Below are positions 1 through 6,718 of a DNA stretch of 6,718 nucleotides, one piece after another. A model generated the notes under the pieces. The model did not search any database. It worked only from the letters and a program-made list of their open reading frames with translations, and was not told where the DNA came from. Source of the DNA: an uncultured Holophagales bacterium (GTDB taxonomy: Bacteria; Acidobacteriota; Thermoanaerobaculia; UBA5066); NCBI GenBank assembly GCA_937864895.1, contig CALMDF010000040.1:1-6718 (forward strand), read 5' to 3'. A program made the translations under genes and the position numbers. Each line of letters begins with the position of its first letter. Positions within the stretch are counted from its first letter, which is position 1.

Positions 1-1009
<1,009 letters not shown>

Positions 1010-1134
1010 GTGCAGGTCTCCTCGCTCGGTGTCGCGATGACCTCCGGATGGTATCCCCGCCTCCGCCCGAGGAACAGTCCCGGGCGTGCCGTCCCCCCAC
1101 ACCTTCGGCTATTCTCGAGGGTCGGGAGGCTCTC
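1010..1134. promoter_or_regulatory. Divergent intergenic region between fbaB and the patatin/barrel gene
   Basis: These 125 nt must hold promoters for both divergent genes. No strong -35/-10 pair is visible. On the plus strand TATTCT (1110-1115) matches four of six bases of a -10 box but has no good -35 partner. On the minus strand the only comparable patch is GGATACC (complement of 1050-1056). A gene start at the upstream ATG (1048) would remove most of this region, another reason to prefer the TTG at 1135. The region is inferred from gene layout only. Confidence 0.3.
1124..1129 (+). promoter_or_regulatory. Ribosome binding site deciding the TTG start of the patatin/barrel gene
   Basis: GGGAGG lies 5 nt before the TTG at 1135-1137. 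The in-frame ATG at 1048 has no purine-rich Shine-Dalgarno in front of it. The TTG also puts a basic n-region and hydrophobic core exactly at the N-terminus. This site therefore supports the downstream start. Confidence 0.65.
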
Positions 1135-3366
1135 TTGGACGCACGCCGCTGCTTCAGCCTGGCTGTCGTGACTCTGCTCCTGTCCGGGTCCGTTTCCCTC
1201 GCCGTACCCCAGGACACGGCAGACGCGGCCGAAGCGCCGAGGCGCCCGCGAATCGGGCTCGCCCTTGCCGGGGGTGGCGCTCGTGGCGGCGCGCTCGTGG
1301 GCGTCCTCAAGGTCCTCGAGGAGCTCCGGATTCCCGTCGACTACGTCTCCGGGACGAGCATCGGGTCGATCGTCGGGGGCCTCTACGCCATAGGGATGCC
1401 TCCGGAGAGGATGGCCGAGGAGCTCCGGAGCATCGACTGGGAGGACGCCCTCTCCGACGACTCCGCCCGGAAGGACCGCGACTACCGCCGCAAGGCGGAC
1501 GACCCGCTCTACCTGATCAACGTCGAGCTGGGCCTGTCGAAGGGCAAGCTCGTCGTCCCGACCGGCCTCGTCGCCGGGCAGAAGCTCGGCTATCACCTCC
1601 GCCGGCTGACGTGGCCCGCCTCCTCCGTCCGGGACTTCGACCGGCTCCCGATCCCCTACCGGGCCGTCGCCGCCGACATCGAGACGGGCGAGGCCGTCGT
1701 CCTCGGCACCGGCGACCTGGCGCGGGCCCTCCGGGCGAGCATGGCGATCCCGGGCTTTTTCTCGGCCGTGGAGTGGGAGGGCCGCCTCCTCGTCGACGGC
1801 GGTGTCGCCCGCAATCTCCCCGTCGACGTCGTCAGGAAGATGGGGGCCGACGTCGTCATCGCCGTCGACATCTCGACGCCGCTCGCCAGGCGGGACGACA
1901 TCAAGGGCTTTCTCGGGGTCCTCGGCCAGACGACCGGCTTCCTGACGAGGCTGAACGTCGAGAACCAGATCGCGACCCTCCGCGGGCGGGACGTCCTCAT
2001 CACGCCCGACCTGGAGGGAATCCCCACGCTCGGCTTCCCGCAGTTCGGCGAGGCGATCGACCGCGGTGAGACGGCGGGAAAGGCCGCCGTCGAGCGGCTC
2101 CGCGAGTTCTCGGTCTCCCCGGAGGAGTACGCGGCGTGGAAGGCCTCCCACCCGCCCCTCTTCACCGACGAAGCCCCCGTCATCAGCGAGCTGCGCGTCG
2201 AGACCGGCGGCCGCATCGACCCGGACATCGTATCGAACCGCGTAGAGGTCGCGCCCGGTCCGCTCGACTGGGCGGCGCTCTACCGCAGCCTCGAACACGT
2301 CTACGCGTTCGGCGACTACGAGACGGTCGACTTCCTGGTCGACGGGCCGAAGGACCGGAGGGTCCTGACGATCGCGCCCCGTCCCGCGCCCGAGGCGCCG
2401 GTCCGCGTCCGGACGGGCCTCGTTTTCGGGACCGAGTTCGGGGGCGACAGCGCCTTCGGCCTGAGGGTGGGGCTCGACCGGACACGCCTGAACCGCCTCC
2501 GCGGCGACTGGAAGACCCACATCGAGGTCGGCCGCCGGACGCACCTCTCGACCGAGCTCTACCAGCCGCTCGACGCCAGGCAGCACTTCTTCGTCGCGCC
2601 GGGCGTCGGCTGGGACCGGCATCCCCGGGACATCTTCATCGGCGACGTCGTCTACGCGCGCTACTTCGACACCAACCTGTACGCCCGCCTCGACGCGGGC
2701 TACGCCCTCGGCGCGCTCGGCGAGGTGCGCCTCGGGCTCGTGAGGGACTACAGCCGCTTCTCGGAGGCGATCGGGAGCCCGGCCCTCGGGGAGGCTTCGG
2801 CGGACCGCGCCGGAGGAGTCCTCCGCGCCCGTTTCGACCAGCTCGACAACGTGCGGGTCCCGCGCTCGGGCTGGGCGGCCCACGTCGAGGCCGGGATGTA
2901 CGGGGAGCTCCTCGGGGCGGACAGCACCTACAACAAGCTCTCGGCATCCGCCCTGGGAGCCCGTTCGTTCGGCGAGTGGACCCTGCACGGCGGGTTCGAG
3001 GCCTCGGGCCCCTTCGGCGGGACGCGACTGCCGTTCTTCGACGTGAACTGGATGGGAGGGTTCTTCCGGCTCTCGGGCCTCCGGACGGACCAGCTCTACG
3101 GGCAGTACGCCGGCCTCGCGCGCGTCGGGACTCGCTATCGCATCTCGAAGCTCCCGAGCCTCGTCGGGAGCGGGGTCTTCGTGGGGGCGACCCTCGAGAC
3201 GGGGAACGCCTGGTTCACCACGGAGAGCATCAAGCCCTCGAACCTGATCTGGGCCGGAAGCCTCTACGGCGCCGCCGACACGAGCCTCGGTCCGATCTAT
3301 CTGGGGTGGGGAATCGCGGAGCGGGGGAACAACACGTTCTTCCTGTCGCTCGGCCTGCCGATCTAG
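1135..3366 (+). CDS. Patatin-like phospholipase fused to POTRA and Omp85-type beta-barrel (PlpD-like, type Vd secretion)
   Basis: This is a predicted lipid acyl hydrolase exported to the cell surface and anchored by its own outer-membrane barrel. From the TTG start the protein is 743 aa. It has a signal peptide (hydrophobic core about 6-20, cleavage near SLA23/V24) and a patatin domain (about 39-330). The patatin domain carries the oxyanion-hole motif GGGARGG (46-52), nucleophile Ser75 in GTSIG, and catalytic Asp221 in VDGG. A POTRA-like segment starts near ISEL (350) and runs to about 415. A barrel of roughly 320 residues follows, with alternating aromatic strands and the GGFFRLSGLRTDQL stretch resembling the conserved Omp85 loop 6 region. 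Pseudomonas PlpD has the same order and a similar size. The chain ends in LPI rather than the usual terminal aromatic. An ATG at 1048 would add 29 residues but lacks a ribosome site. It is convergent with the DUF4136 gene. The catalytic dyad is intact, so an active enzyme is likely; substrate is unknown. Confidence 0.9.
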   Translation: MDARRCFSLAVVTLLLSGSVSLAVPQDTADAAEAPRRPRIGLALAGGGARGGALVGVLKVLEELRIPVDYVSGTSIGSIVGGLYAIGMPPERMAEELRSIDWEDALSDDSARKDRDYRRKADDPLYLINVELGLSKGKLVVPTGLVAGQKLGYHLRRLTWPASSVRDFDRLPIPYRAVAADIETGEAVVLGTGDLARALRASMAIPGFFSAVEWEGRLLVDGGVARNLPVDVVRKMGADVVIAVDISTPLARRDDIKGFLGVLGQTTGFLTRLNVENQIATLRGRDVLITPDLEGIPTLGFPQFGEAIDRGETAGKAAVERLREFSVSPEEYAAWKASHPPLFTDEAPVISELRVETGGRIDPDIVSNRVEVAPGPLDWAALYRSLEHVYAFGDYETVDFLVDGPKDRRVLTIAPRPAPEAPVRVRTGLVFGTEFGGDSAFGLRVGLDRTRLNRLRGDWKTHIEVGRRTHLSTELYQPLDARQHFFVAPGVGWDRHPRDIFIGDVVYARYFDTNLYARLDAGYALGALGEVRLGLVRDYSRFSEAIGSPALGEASADRAGGVLRARFDQLDNVRVPRSGWAAHVEAGMYGELLGADSTYNKLSASALGARSFGEWTLHGGFEASGPFGGTRLPFFDVNWMGGFFRLSGLRTDQLYGQYAGLARVGTRYRISKLPSLVGSGVFVGATLETGNAWFTTESIKPSNLIWAGSLYGAADTSLGPIYLGWGIAERGNNTFFLSLGLPI

Positions 3367-3376
3367 CCGAACCAAG

Positions 3377-3404
3377 CGCCCGCCCGGGGAGACCCCCGCG
3401 GGCG
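3377..3404 (+). terminator. GC-rich hairpin just after the patatin/barrel stop codon
   Basis: The arms CGCCCGC (3377-3383) and GCGGGCG (3398-3404) pair perfectly. An inner GGGG/CCCC stem closes a 3-nt AGA loop. It begins 10 nt after the TAG, where a terminator is expected. No U-tract follows, so it may be a weak or factor-assisted terminator, or only a 3'-end stabilising structure. Confidence 0.45.
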
Positions 3405-3409
3405 TGAAA

Positions 3410-3441
3410 GGGCCCGCCCCGAGAGACCTCGGAGCGGGCCT
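3410..3441 (-). terminator. Long hairpin after the DUF4136 gene, probable terminator of the minus-strand genes
   Basis: Arms 3410-3423 and 3428-3441 form a 14-position stem with one C-A mismatch and one G-U wobble around an AGAC loop. Read on the minus strand it lies 13 nt past the stop codon and is followed by a short TTT run, so it suits the DUF4136 gene best. It could also stop plus-strand transcription from the patatin gene. The absence of a long U-tract lowers confidence. Confidence 0.5.
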
Positions 3442-3454
3442 GCCGGAACTTCGG

Positions 3455-3976
3455 TTACTTGGGCGGGAACTTCTCGAAGAGCGCCGCGAAGACCTCGTTC
3501 GCCTTCTTGGTCCGCTCCTCCGGCGTCGCGTCCATGGAGACCTGGTCCTTGGCGATCCCGCGCCAGACAGCCGTGTTCGACTTGCTGTCGACAAGGTCGA
3601 CGACGATCGTCCCCGTCGGGATCTCGGTCACCGTCGTCGTCTGCATGCCCCCGCCGTAGCGCCAGCCACCCCACCCGCCGTAGCCGTAGCCGGTGGTGTT
3701 CAGCTGCGTCTCCTTGCCACCCTTGAAGTGGGCGAAGACGACGAGGTCTCCGTTCTCGGGGACTCGCTTGAAGCCCTTCGCCTCGAGCGCGGCGCTCAGG
3801 GCGTTCGCGGCCCGTTCGGCCGCGATCGCGTTCTTCGGCTGGGCCCCTTCCTTGATCGAAAACGTCTTGTACTTCGAGAAGTCGGTCCCCGGGGCGTAGT
3901 CGGTGCTGATCTCGAGGGTCGAGCAGCCGAATGCTGCGACCGCGAGAGCCAGCGTGGCGAGGCGTATCGGTTTCAT
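3455..3976 (-). CDS. DUF4136 family lipoprotein
   Basis: This is a predicted lipid-anchored envelope protein of unknown function, 173 aa, the usual size for DUF4136. The N-terminus is basic (MKPIR), then hydrophobic, then AAFGC18-S, so Cys18 is the probable lipidation site. Phe at the -2 position departs from the classic L-A/S-G-C lipobox. The residue after Cys is Ser, not Asp, so by the E. coli rule outer-membrane sorting would be expected. Family hallmarks are DYAPGTDFSKYKTFS (26-40), a helix ending near GFKRVPENGDLVV (68-80), and a C-terminal block from TGTIVVDLVD through TAVWRGIAKDQV to a final helix ending KFPPK. A Gly/Tyr/Trp-rich loop sits at 95-110. The ATG at 3976-3974 has a full AAGGAGG site 6 nt upstream. 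It lies downstream of mscS on the same strand after 103 nt. Family confident; role unknown. Confidence 0.88.
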   Translation of the reverse strand: MKPIRLATLALAVAAFGCSTLEISTDYAPGTDFSKYKTFSIKEGAQPKNAIAAERAANALSAALEAKGFKRVPENGDLVVFAHFKGGKETQLNTTGYGYGGWGGWRYGGGMQTTTVTEIPTGTIVVDLVDSKSNTAVWRGIAKDQVSMDATPEERTKKANEVFAALFEKFPPK

Positions 3977-3982
3977 CGGAAT

Positions 3983-3998
3983 CCTCCTTCGACGAAGG
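3983..3998 (-). promoter_or_regulatory. Shine-Dalgarno of the DUF4136 gene overlapping a small hairpin
   Basis: Read on the minus strand, the inverted repeat CCTTCGTCGAAGG (complement of 3998-3986) runs directly into AGG, so AAGG of the AAGGAGG site forms part of the 3' arm. The hairpin is about 5 bp with a 3-nt loop. If it forms, it would mask half of the ribosome site. A rare AT-rich patch (GAAATATCC, complement of about 4006-4014) lies upstream and may be a -10 region for a separate promoter. The repeat is visible; its function is inferred. Confidence 0.35.
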
Positions 3999-4079
3999 TC
4001 GAATGCGGATATTTCAGCACACCTCGCGACCCGCCGGCCGCCGTTACGGTCCCGAGGCGCCGGATTGCCGATTTCCGAC

Positions 4080-5696
4080 TCATTCCGGATCCGCCTTCCG
4101 CCGCGCGGGCGACGGGTACCACTTCGCGGGCGGGACGACCTTCGCGGAATCCGGATCTCCCAGGTAGTGCGGCGACATGATCTGGACTCCGTGCTCGTTG
4201 AAGGAGTCCTGGATGCTGGCGTGGAGGGCCGTCAGGACCGCGATCCGCTCCTCGGGCCGCTCGATGTGCGCGTTCAGCTCGTACTCGACGTAGAAGTCCT
4301 GGAGGGCCCAGTGGCGGACGAAGGGAGCCGGGTCTTTCTTCAGGCCTTCCGTCCGGTCCGCCGCGAGGAGGAGGAGCGCCTCGACCTGCCTCCAGGCCGC
4401 GTCGTAGCCGATCGTCACGCGGGTCGAGAGGAGCGGGCCGCTCGGGCCCTTCGACCGCGAGTAGTTCCGGAGCGAGGACGAGGCGACCACCGCGTTCGGG
4501 ATCGACAGCTCGTCGTTCCACGGCGTCGTGATCTTCGTGGTGAAGAGCCCCTGCGCCTCGACGGTCCCCTCGACGTCGCCGATCCTGACGAAGTCGCCCA
4601 CCCTGAAGACCCGCGCGTAGAGGAGCATGAAACCGCTTAAGACCTGGCCGACGATCGTCGTCGACCCGAGGGAGACCATCACGCCGACGACGACGCTGAC
4701 CCCCTTGAACGCGTCGGTGCCGCTTCCCGGCAGGTAGGGGTACGCCATGATGAGCGCGAAGATCCAGAGGACCGAGGCCGCGATGCGCCGTGTCGGCTTG
4801 GCCGTCTCGGCGAGGGCCTCGGAGACCTTCAGCTGCCCGGCCTCGATCGCGTCGAAGAACGCGTTCGAGAGCTTCACGAGGAATCGCGTGAGGACGGCGA
4901 TGAAGACCACGACGGCGAGGTCGGGGAGCTGCCGGAGCACGCCGGCTCCGAAAGCCCTCGCCGTGGCGAAGAGGAAGTGGCCGAGCTGCTCGCCCCAGGG
5001 TCGGGTCCACGGGAACCGCCGGAGCACGAAGGTGAGCCAGAGGTACGCCACGAAGAGGTCCGCGAGGCCGATGGCGATCCGGACGGCCCAGGTCGCAGCC
5101 CTGGTCGTCCAGAGCAGCGGAAGGAACCCTCCACCCTTGGCCTCGACGCTCGCGACGAGTCGTCGGGTCAGGGCGACGAGACGCCCTTCGAGGAGCTGGC
5201 GGAGGCGCCTCAGGGCTCCGGCGACGAGGAGGAACAGCGCCGTCGCCACGACGCTCGCGAAGATCGCCACGAGGAGGTCTTTCCCGCTCCGCCCCTCGCG
5301 GACCTCGGCGAGCGCCTGCGAAAGGCGCCTGGCGGTCGCCTCGGACGCGGCGTCGAGCGTTTCGCCGCGCGCGGTGGCGACGTCCCCGGGCGCCAGTCCG
5401 AACACCATCCGGGAACCGACGAAGAAGAGCCTGCCGATCGGGTCGGTCCGGACGTGGACCTCGCCCCAGGTTCCCTCGCGGACCAGCTCTTCCAGGCTTC
5501 GCGTCGCGTCGCGGGCCCTGAGGGCCGGGGGCTTTCCGAAGACCTCGACGCGAAAGGTCGTGACGACGCGCGTGCCGACCGTCACGTCGGCGGGTTCCGG
5601 CGGCGGGGGGGCTGCCGGCTCGCCGGCGGCCCGGGCGCCCGGACCGGGGAACGAGAGGAACAGCGCGAGGACCGCGGTCGCCCAGGCTCGCCTCAT
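4080..5696 (-). CDS. MscS-family mechanosensitive ion channel with periplasmic N-terminal domain
   Basis: This is a predicted inner-membrane channel that opens under membrane tension and releases solutes in hypo-osmotic shock. At 538 aa it is much longer than E. coli MscS (286 aa). It has a signal peptide (1-23, ending ARA), a periplasmic segment of about 115 residues (24-139), then membrane helices near 140-163, 198-225, 256-276, 303-322 and a pore-lining helix at 331-360. The MscS core is clear: LGSTTIVGQVLSG (343-355), VFRVGDFVRIGDVEGTV (363-379, beta domain) and LSIPNAVV (397-404), followed by the cytosolic alpha/beta domain to about 515. The ATG at 5696-5694 has AGGTG 6 nt upstream, overlapping the stop codon of the preceding gene. 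A GTG at 5705-5703, abutting that stop, would add three residues. Both starts imply coupling with the DUF1579-like gene. The family is certain; whether it is gated by tension alone or regulated by its periplasmic domain is unknown. Confidence 0.93.
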   Translation of the reverse strand: MRRAWATAVLALFLSFPGPGARAAGEPAAPPPPEPADVTVGTRVVTTFRVEVFGKPPALRARDATRSLEELVREGTWGEVHVRTDPIGRLFFVGSRMVFGLAPGDVATARGETLDAASEATARRLSQALAEVREGRSGKDLLVAIFASVVATALFLLVAGALRRLRQLLEGRLVALTRRLVASVEAKGGGFLPLLWTTRAATWAVRIAIGLADLFVAYLWLTFVLRRFPWTRPWGEQLGHFLFATARAFGAGVLRQLPDLAVVVFIAVLTRFLVKLSNAFFDAIEAGQLKVSEALAETAKPTRRIAASVLWIFALIMAYPYLPGSGTDAFKGVSVVVGVMVSLGSTTIVGQVLSGFMLLYARVFRVGDFVRIGDVEGTVEAQGLFTTKITTPWNDELSIPNAVVASSSLRNYSRSKGPSGPLLSTRVTIGYDAAWRQVEALLLLAADRTEGLKKDPAPFVRHWALQDFYVEYELNAHIERPEERIAVLTALHASIQDSFNEHGVQIMSPHYLGDPDSAKVVPPAKWYPSPARRKADPE

Positions 5697-5705
5697 CGGC
5701 GGCAC

Positions 5706-6332
5706 CTACTTCTTCGGGGCCGGGGCCGCCGCGGGAGCCCGCGTGTACCGGAACTCCATGATCGGCCGAAGCGCCCCGGCGAGCCTCTCCTCGAAGACCT
5801 CGTAATAGGCGTCGTCCGATTCCTTCTGGATCCTCACCCGGACGTCCGCGCTTTCGCCGAACGCCCAGATGGTCCCCGAGAGGATGAGCCCGCCGCCCTC
5901 CCAGCTGCTCGTGGCGACGAGGGGCTGGAGGGCCCCCCGTCCGCCGTTGGTCATGATCTGCCGGAACCAGTACCCCTGGTACGCGTCGTACATGAGCGCG
6001 TCGACCGTCTTCAGGTTCCCGACCGTCTGCCGGGAGACGAGGGAGCGGCCGTCGAGATCGAGTCGAGACTCCCGCGTTCCCTTCGCCACCTGCTCTGGCG
6101 TGAGGCCGGTCTTGTAGACCTTCTCCGAGACCTCCCACCGGCCTTCCATCCAGGCGACCTTCTTCATGACCTCGACCGCCGAGAGGAGCTTCTGTTCGAG
6201 AGCGGGGTTCTTCTCCCGTCGCGCCTGCAGGCGCTCGAAAAGGGTGGGCGGGTCGCCCGCCTGAGCCCTCGCGACGGGGGCCGCGAGAAGAAGGACGACG
6301 GGAAGGACACCGAGGACGCGGGCGGCTCTCAC
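5706..6332 (-). CDS. Secreted DUF1579-like (possibly lipocalin-like) protein, first gene of the mscS unit
   Basis: A small exported protein of 208 aa. The start is a GTG with AGGAGG 6 nt upstream. It begins MRAARVLGVLPVVLLLAAP, a textbook signal peptide with probable cleavage after ARA23. The mature part opens with a charged helical stretch (about 30-60). It continues with WMEGRWEVSE (61-70), alternating beta strands such as ESRLDLDGRSLVSRQ (88-102) and MYDAYQGYWFRQIMTNGG (114-131), then GGLILSGTIW (147-156), VRVRIQKESDDAYYEVFEER (164-183) and MEFRYTR (192-198). A low-complexity Ala/Pro tail ends in KK. The WxxGxW opening and strand spacing resemble DUF1579, a beta-barrel lipocalin-like fold, but I rate that assignment as moderate. 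An upstream in-frame start at 6482 would bury the signal peptide 50 residues in, so it was rejected. The stop TAG is directly followed by the mscS start region. No catalytic motif is evident. Confidence 0.8.
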   Translation of the reverse strand: MRAARVLGVLPVVLLLAAPVARAQAGDPPTLFERLQARREKNPALEQKLLSAVEVMKKVAWMEGRWEVSEKVYKTGLTPEQVAKGTRESRLDLDGRSLVSRQTVGNLKTVDALMYDAYQGYWFRQIMTNGGRGALQPLVATSSWEGGGLILSGTIWAFGESADVRVRIQKESDDAYYEVFEERLAGALRPIMEFRYTRAPAAAPAPKK

Positions 6333-6520
6333 GATAATCCTCCTGGAAGACCGCGGTTCGGGACGGGTGAAGTCTACCCGTTCGGACCTCTCGAGGCCCC
6401 CTCCCGGCTTGCCGAAATCCGACACGATTGCGCCACCGCCCCGGCCTGCCGTTAGCATGCCTGTCAGCCCGCCAACGCTCACCGCCGGAGCAGCGCAGGA
6501 GCGCGGAAGGAGTTCGGACC
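6333..6520. promoter_or_regulatory. Divergent intergenic region between the DUF1579-like/mscS unit and ppk2
   Basis: These 188 nt separate two divergent starts and so should carry promoters for both. On the minus strand TAGACT (complement of 6371-6376) is a fair -10 candidate without a matching -35. On the plus strand TTGCGC (6428-6433) and TTAGCA (6452-6457) are 18 nt apart, which is a weak pair at best. No clear operator, riboswitch or small gene is visible. Confidence 0.3.
6339..6344 (-). promoter_or_regulatory. Ribosome binding site deciding the GTG start of the DUF1579-like gene
   Basis: AGGAGG on the minus strand lies 6 nt before the GTG at 6332-6330. It is a full consensus site at ideal spacing and coincides with the start of a canonical signal peptide. 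No comparable site precedes the in-frame start at 6482. Confidence 0.75.
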
Positions 6521-6718
6521 ATGGCGAAGAAGAAGGAATCGAAGAAGGCGAAAGAAGCGACCCCGGAAGCTACGGCGCCCGAGCCGAACGAGAAGCTCGG
6601 GAACAAGGAGTACCTGAAGGAGCTGAAGCGCCTCCACGTCGAGCTCGTCAAGCTCCAGAAGTGGGTCGTCGCGAAGGGCCTCAAGGTCTGCATCGTTTTC
6701 GAGGGCCGCGACGGGGCC
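6521..6718 (+). CDS. ppk2: Polyphosphate kinase 2 family protein, N-terminal 66 residues (runs off window)
   Basis: PPK2 enzymes transfer phosphate between polyphosphate and nucleoside mono- or diphosphates in the cytoplasm. The visible part has a Lys/Ala/Pro/Glu-rich disordered head (1-25, beginning MAKKKESKKAKEA). It is followed by YLKELKRLHVELVKLQKWVV (31-50), the characteristic N-terminal helix, and GLKVCIVFEGRDGA (53-66). That last stretch is the beta strand and first half of the PPK2 Walker A motif, normally completed as GRDGAGKGG or GRDAAGKGG. The ATG at 6521 has GGAAGGAG 8 nt upstream. The lid and Walker B regions lie outside, so class (AMP- or ADP-phosphorylating) and completeness cannot be judged. 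It is transcribed away from the mscS unit. Confidence 0.88.
   Translation, partial: MAKKKESKKAKEATPEATAPEPNEKLGNKEYLKELKRLHVELVKLQKWVVAKGLKVCIVFEGRDGA

Noticed and set aside
1048..1134. N-terminal extension of the patatin gene from the ATG at 1048
   Set aside because: No ribosome site precedes it, the 29 residues are Pro/Glu-rich, and they would place the signal peptide internally. The TTG at 1135 has GGGAGG at good spacing.
2136..3407. 423-codon plus-strand frame overlapping the barrel region
   Set aside because: It is a +1 shadow frame of the barrel, rich in Arg/Pro/Ala. The in-frame patatin/barrel protein continues uninterrupted to 3366, so this is not a frameshifted remnant.
4977..6455. 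492-codon plus-strand frame opposite mscS and the DUF1579-like gene
   Set aside because: The product is charged low-complexity sequence without domains. Both opposite-strand genes are well supported by ribosome sites and signal peptides.
6333..6482. 50-residue N-terminal extension of the DUF1579-like gene
   Set aside because: The extension is Gly/Arg-rich without a ribosome site, and the GTG at 6332 has AGGAGG and starts a clean signal peptide.
3973..6693. 906-codon open frame on the minus strand across three genes and the ppk2 start
   Set aside because: It runs out of frame through genes with clear signal peptides and domains, and its product is mostly Arg/Pro/Gly repeats. It is a composition artefact.

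Overview
The window is ordinary chromosomal DNA from a GC-rich, diderm (outer-membrane) bacterium. The GC-rich third codon positions produce long spurious antisense frames. Four of the six genes encode envelope proteins with N-terminal export signals: an outer-membrane-type patatin/beta-barrel fusion, a lipoprotein, a mechanosensitive channel and a small secreted protein. Consensus Shine-Dalgarno sequences (AAGGAGG or AGGAGG types) precede most starts. Together with the DUF4136 lipoprotein and the mix of ATG, GTG and TTG starts, this would fit a high-GC environmental lineage such as Acidobacteriota or a myxobacterium-like group. That placement is a low-confidence guess.

Layout, left to right. 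The left edge (1-1009, minus) is an almost complete class I (DhnA/FbaB-type) fructose-bisphosphate aldolase whose C-terminus runs off the window. A 125-bp divergent intergenic region separates it from a plus-strand gene (1135-3366) for a patatin-like phospholipase fused to a POTRA module and an Omp85-type beta-barrel. This is the PlpD-like, type Vd secretion layout. Its best start is a TTG with a good ribosome binding site and signal peptide, not the upstream ATG. Two GC-rich hairpins at 3377-3441 lie between the convergent gene ends and probably act as terminators. The minus strand then carries, in transcription order, a small DUF1579-like secreted protein (6332-5706), an MscS-family mechanosensitive channel (5696-4080) and a DUF4136 lipoprotein (3976-3455). 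The first two are adjacent and probably translationally coupled. The lipoprotein follows after 103 nt and may have its own promoter. The right edge (6521 onward, plus) is the start of a PPK2-family polyphosphate kinase, cut just as its Walker A motif begins.

How the genes might work together: the minus-strand trio looks like an envelope or osmotic-stress cluster, and the patatin/barrel gene adds another envelope function. The aldolase (central carbon metabolism) and PPK2 (polyphosphate/nucleotide metabolism) are flanking housekeeping genes with no evident mechanistic link to it. I found no CRISPR array, tRNA, rRNA, transposon, phage gene or toxin-antitoxin pair, and no convincing new system. 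The most useful leads are the coupled DUF1579-like/MscS pair, the type Vd patatin with its non-ATG start, and a hairpin overlapping the lipoprotein's ribosome binding site.
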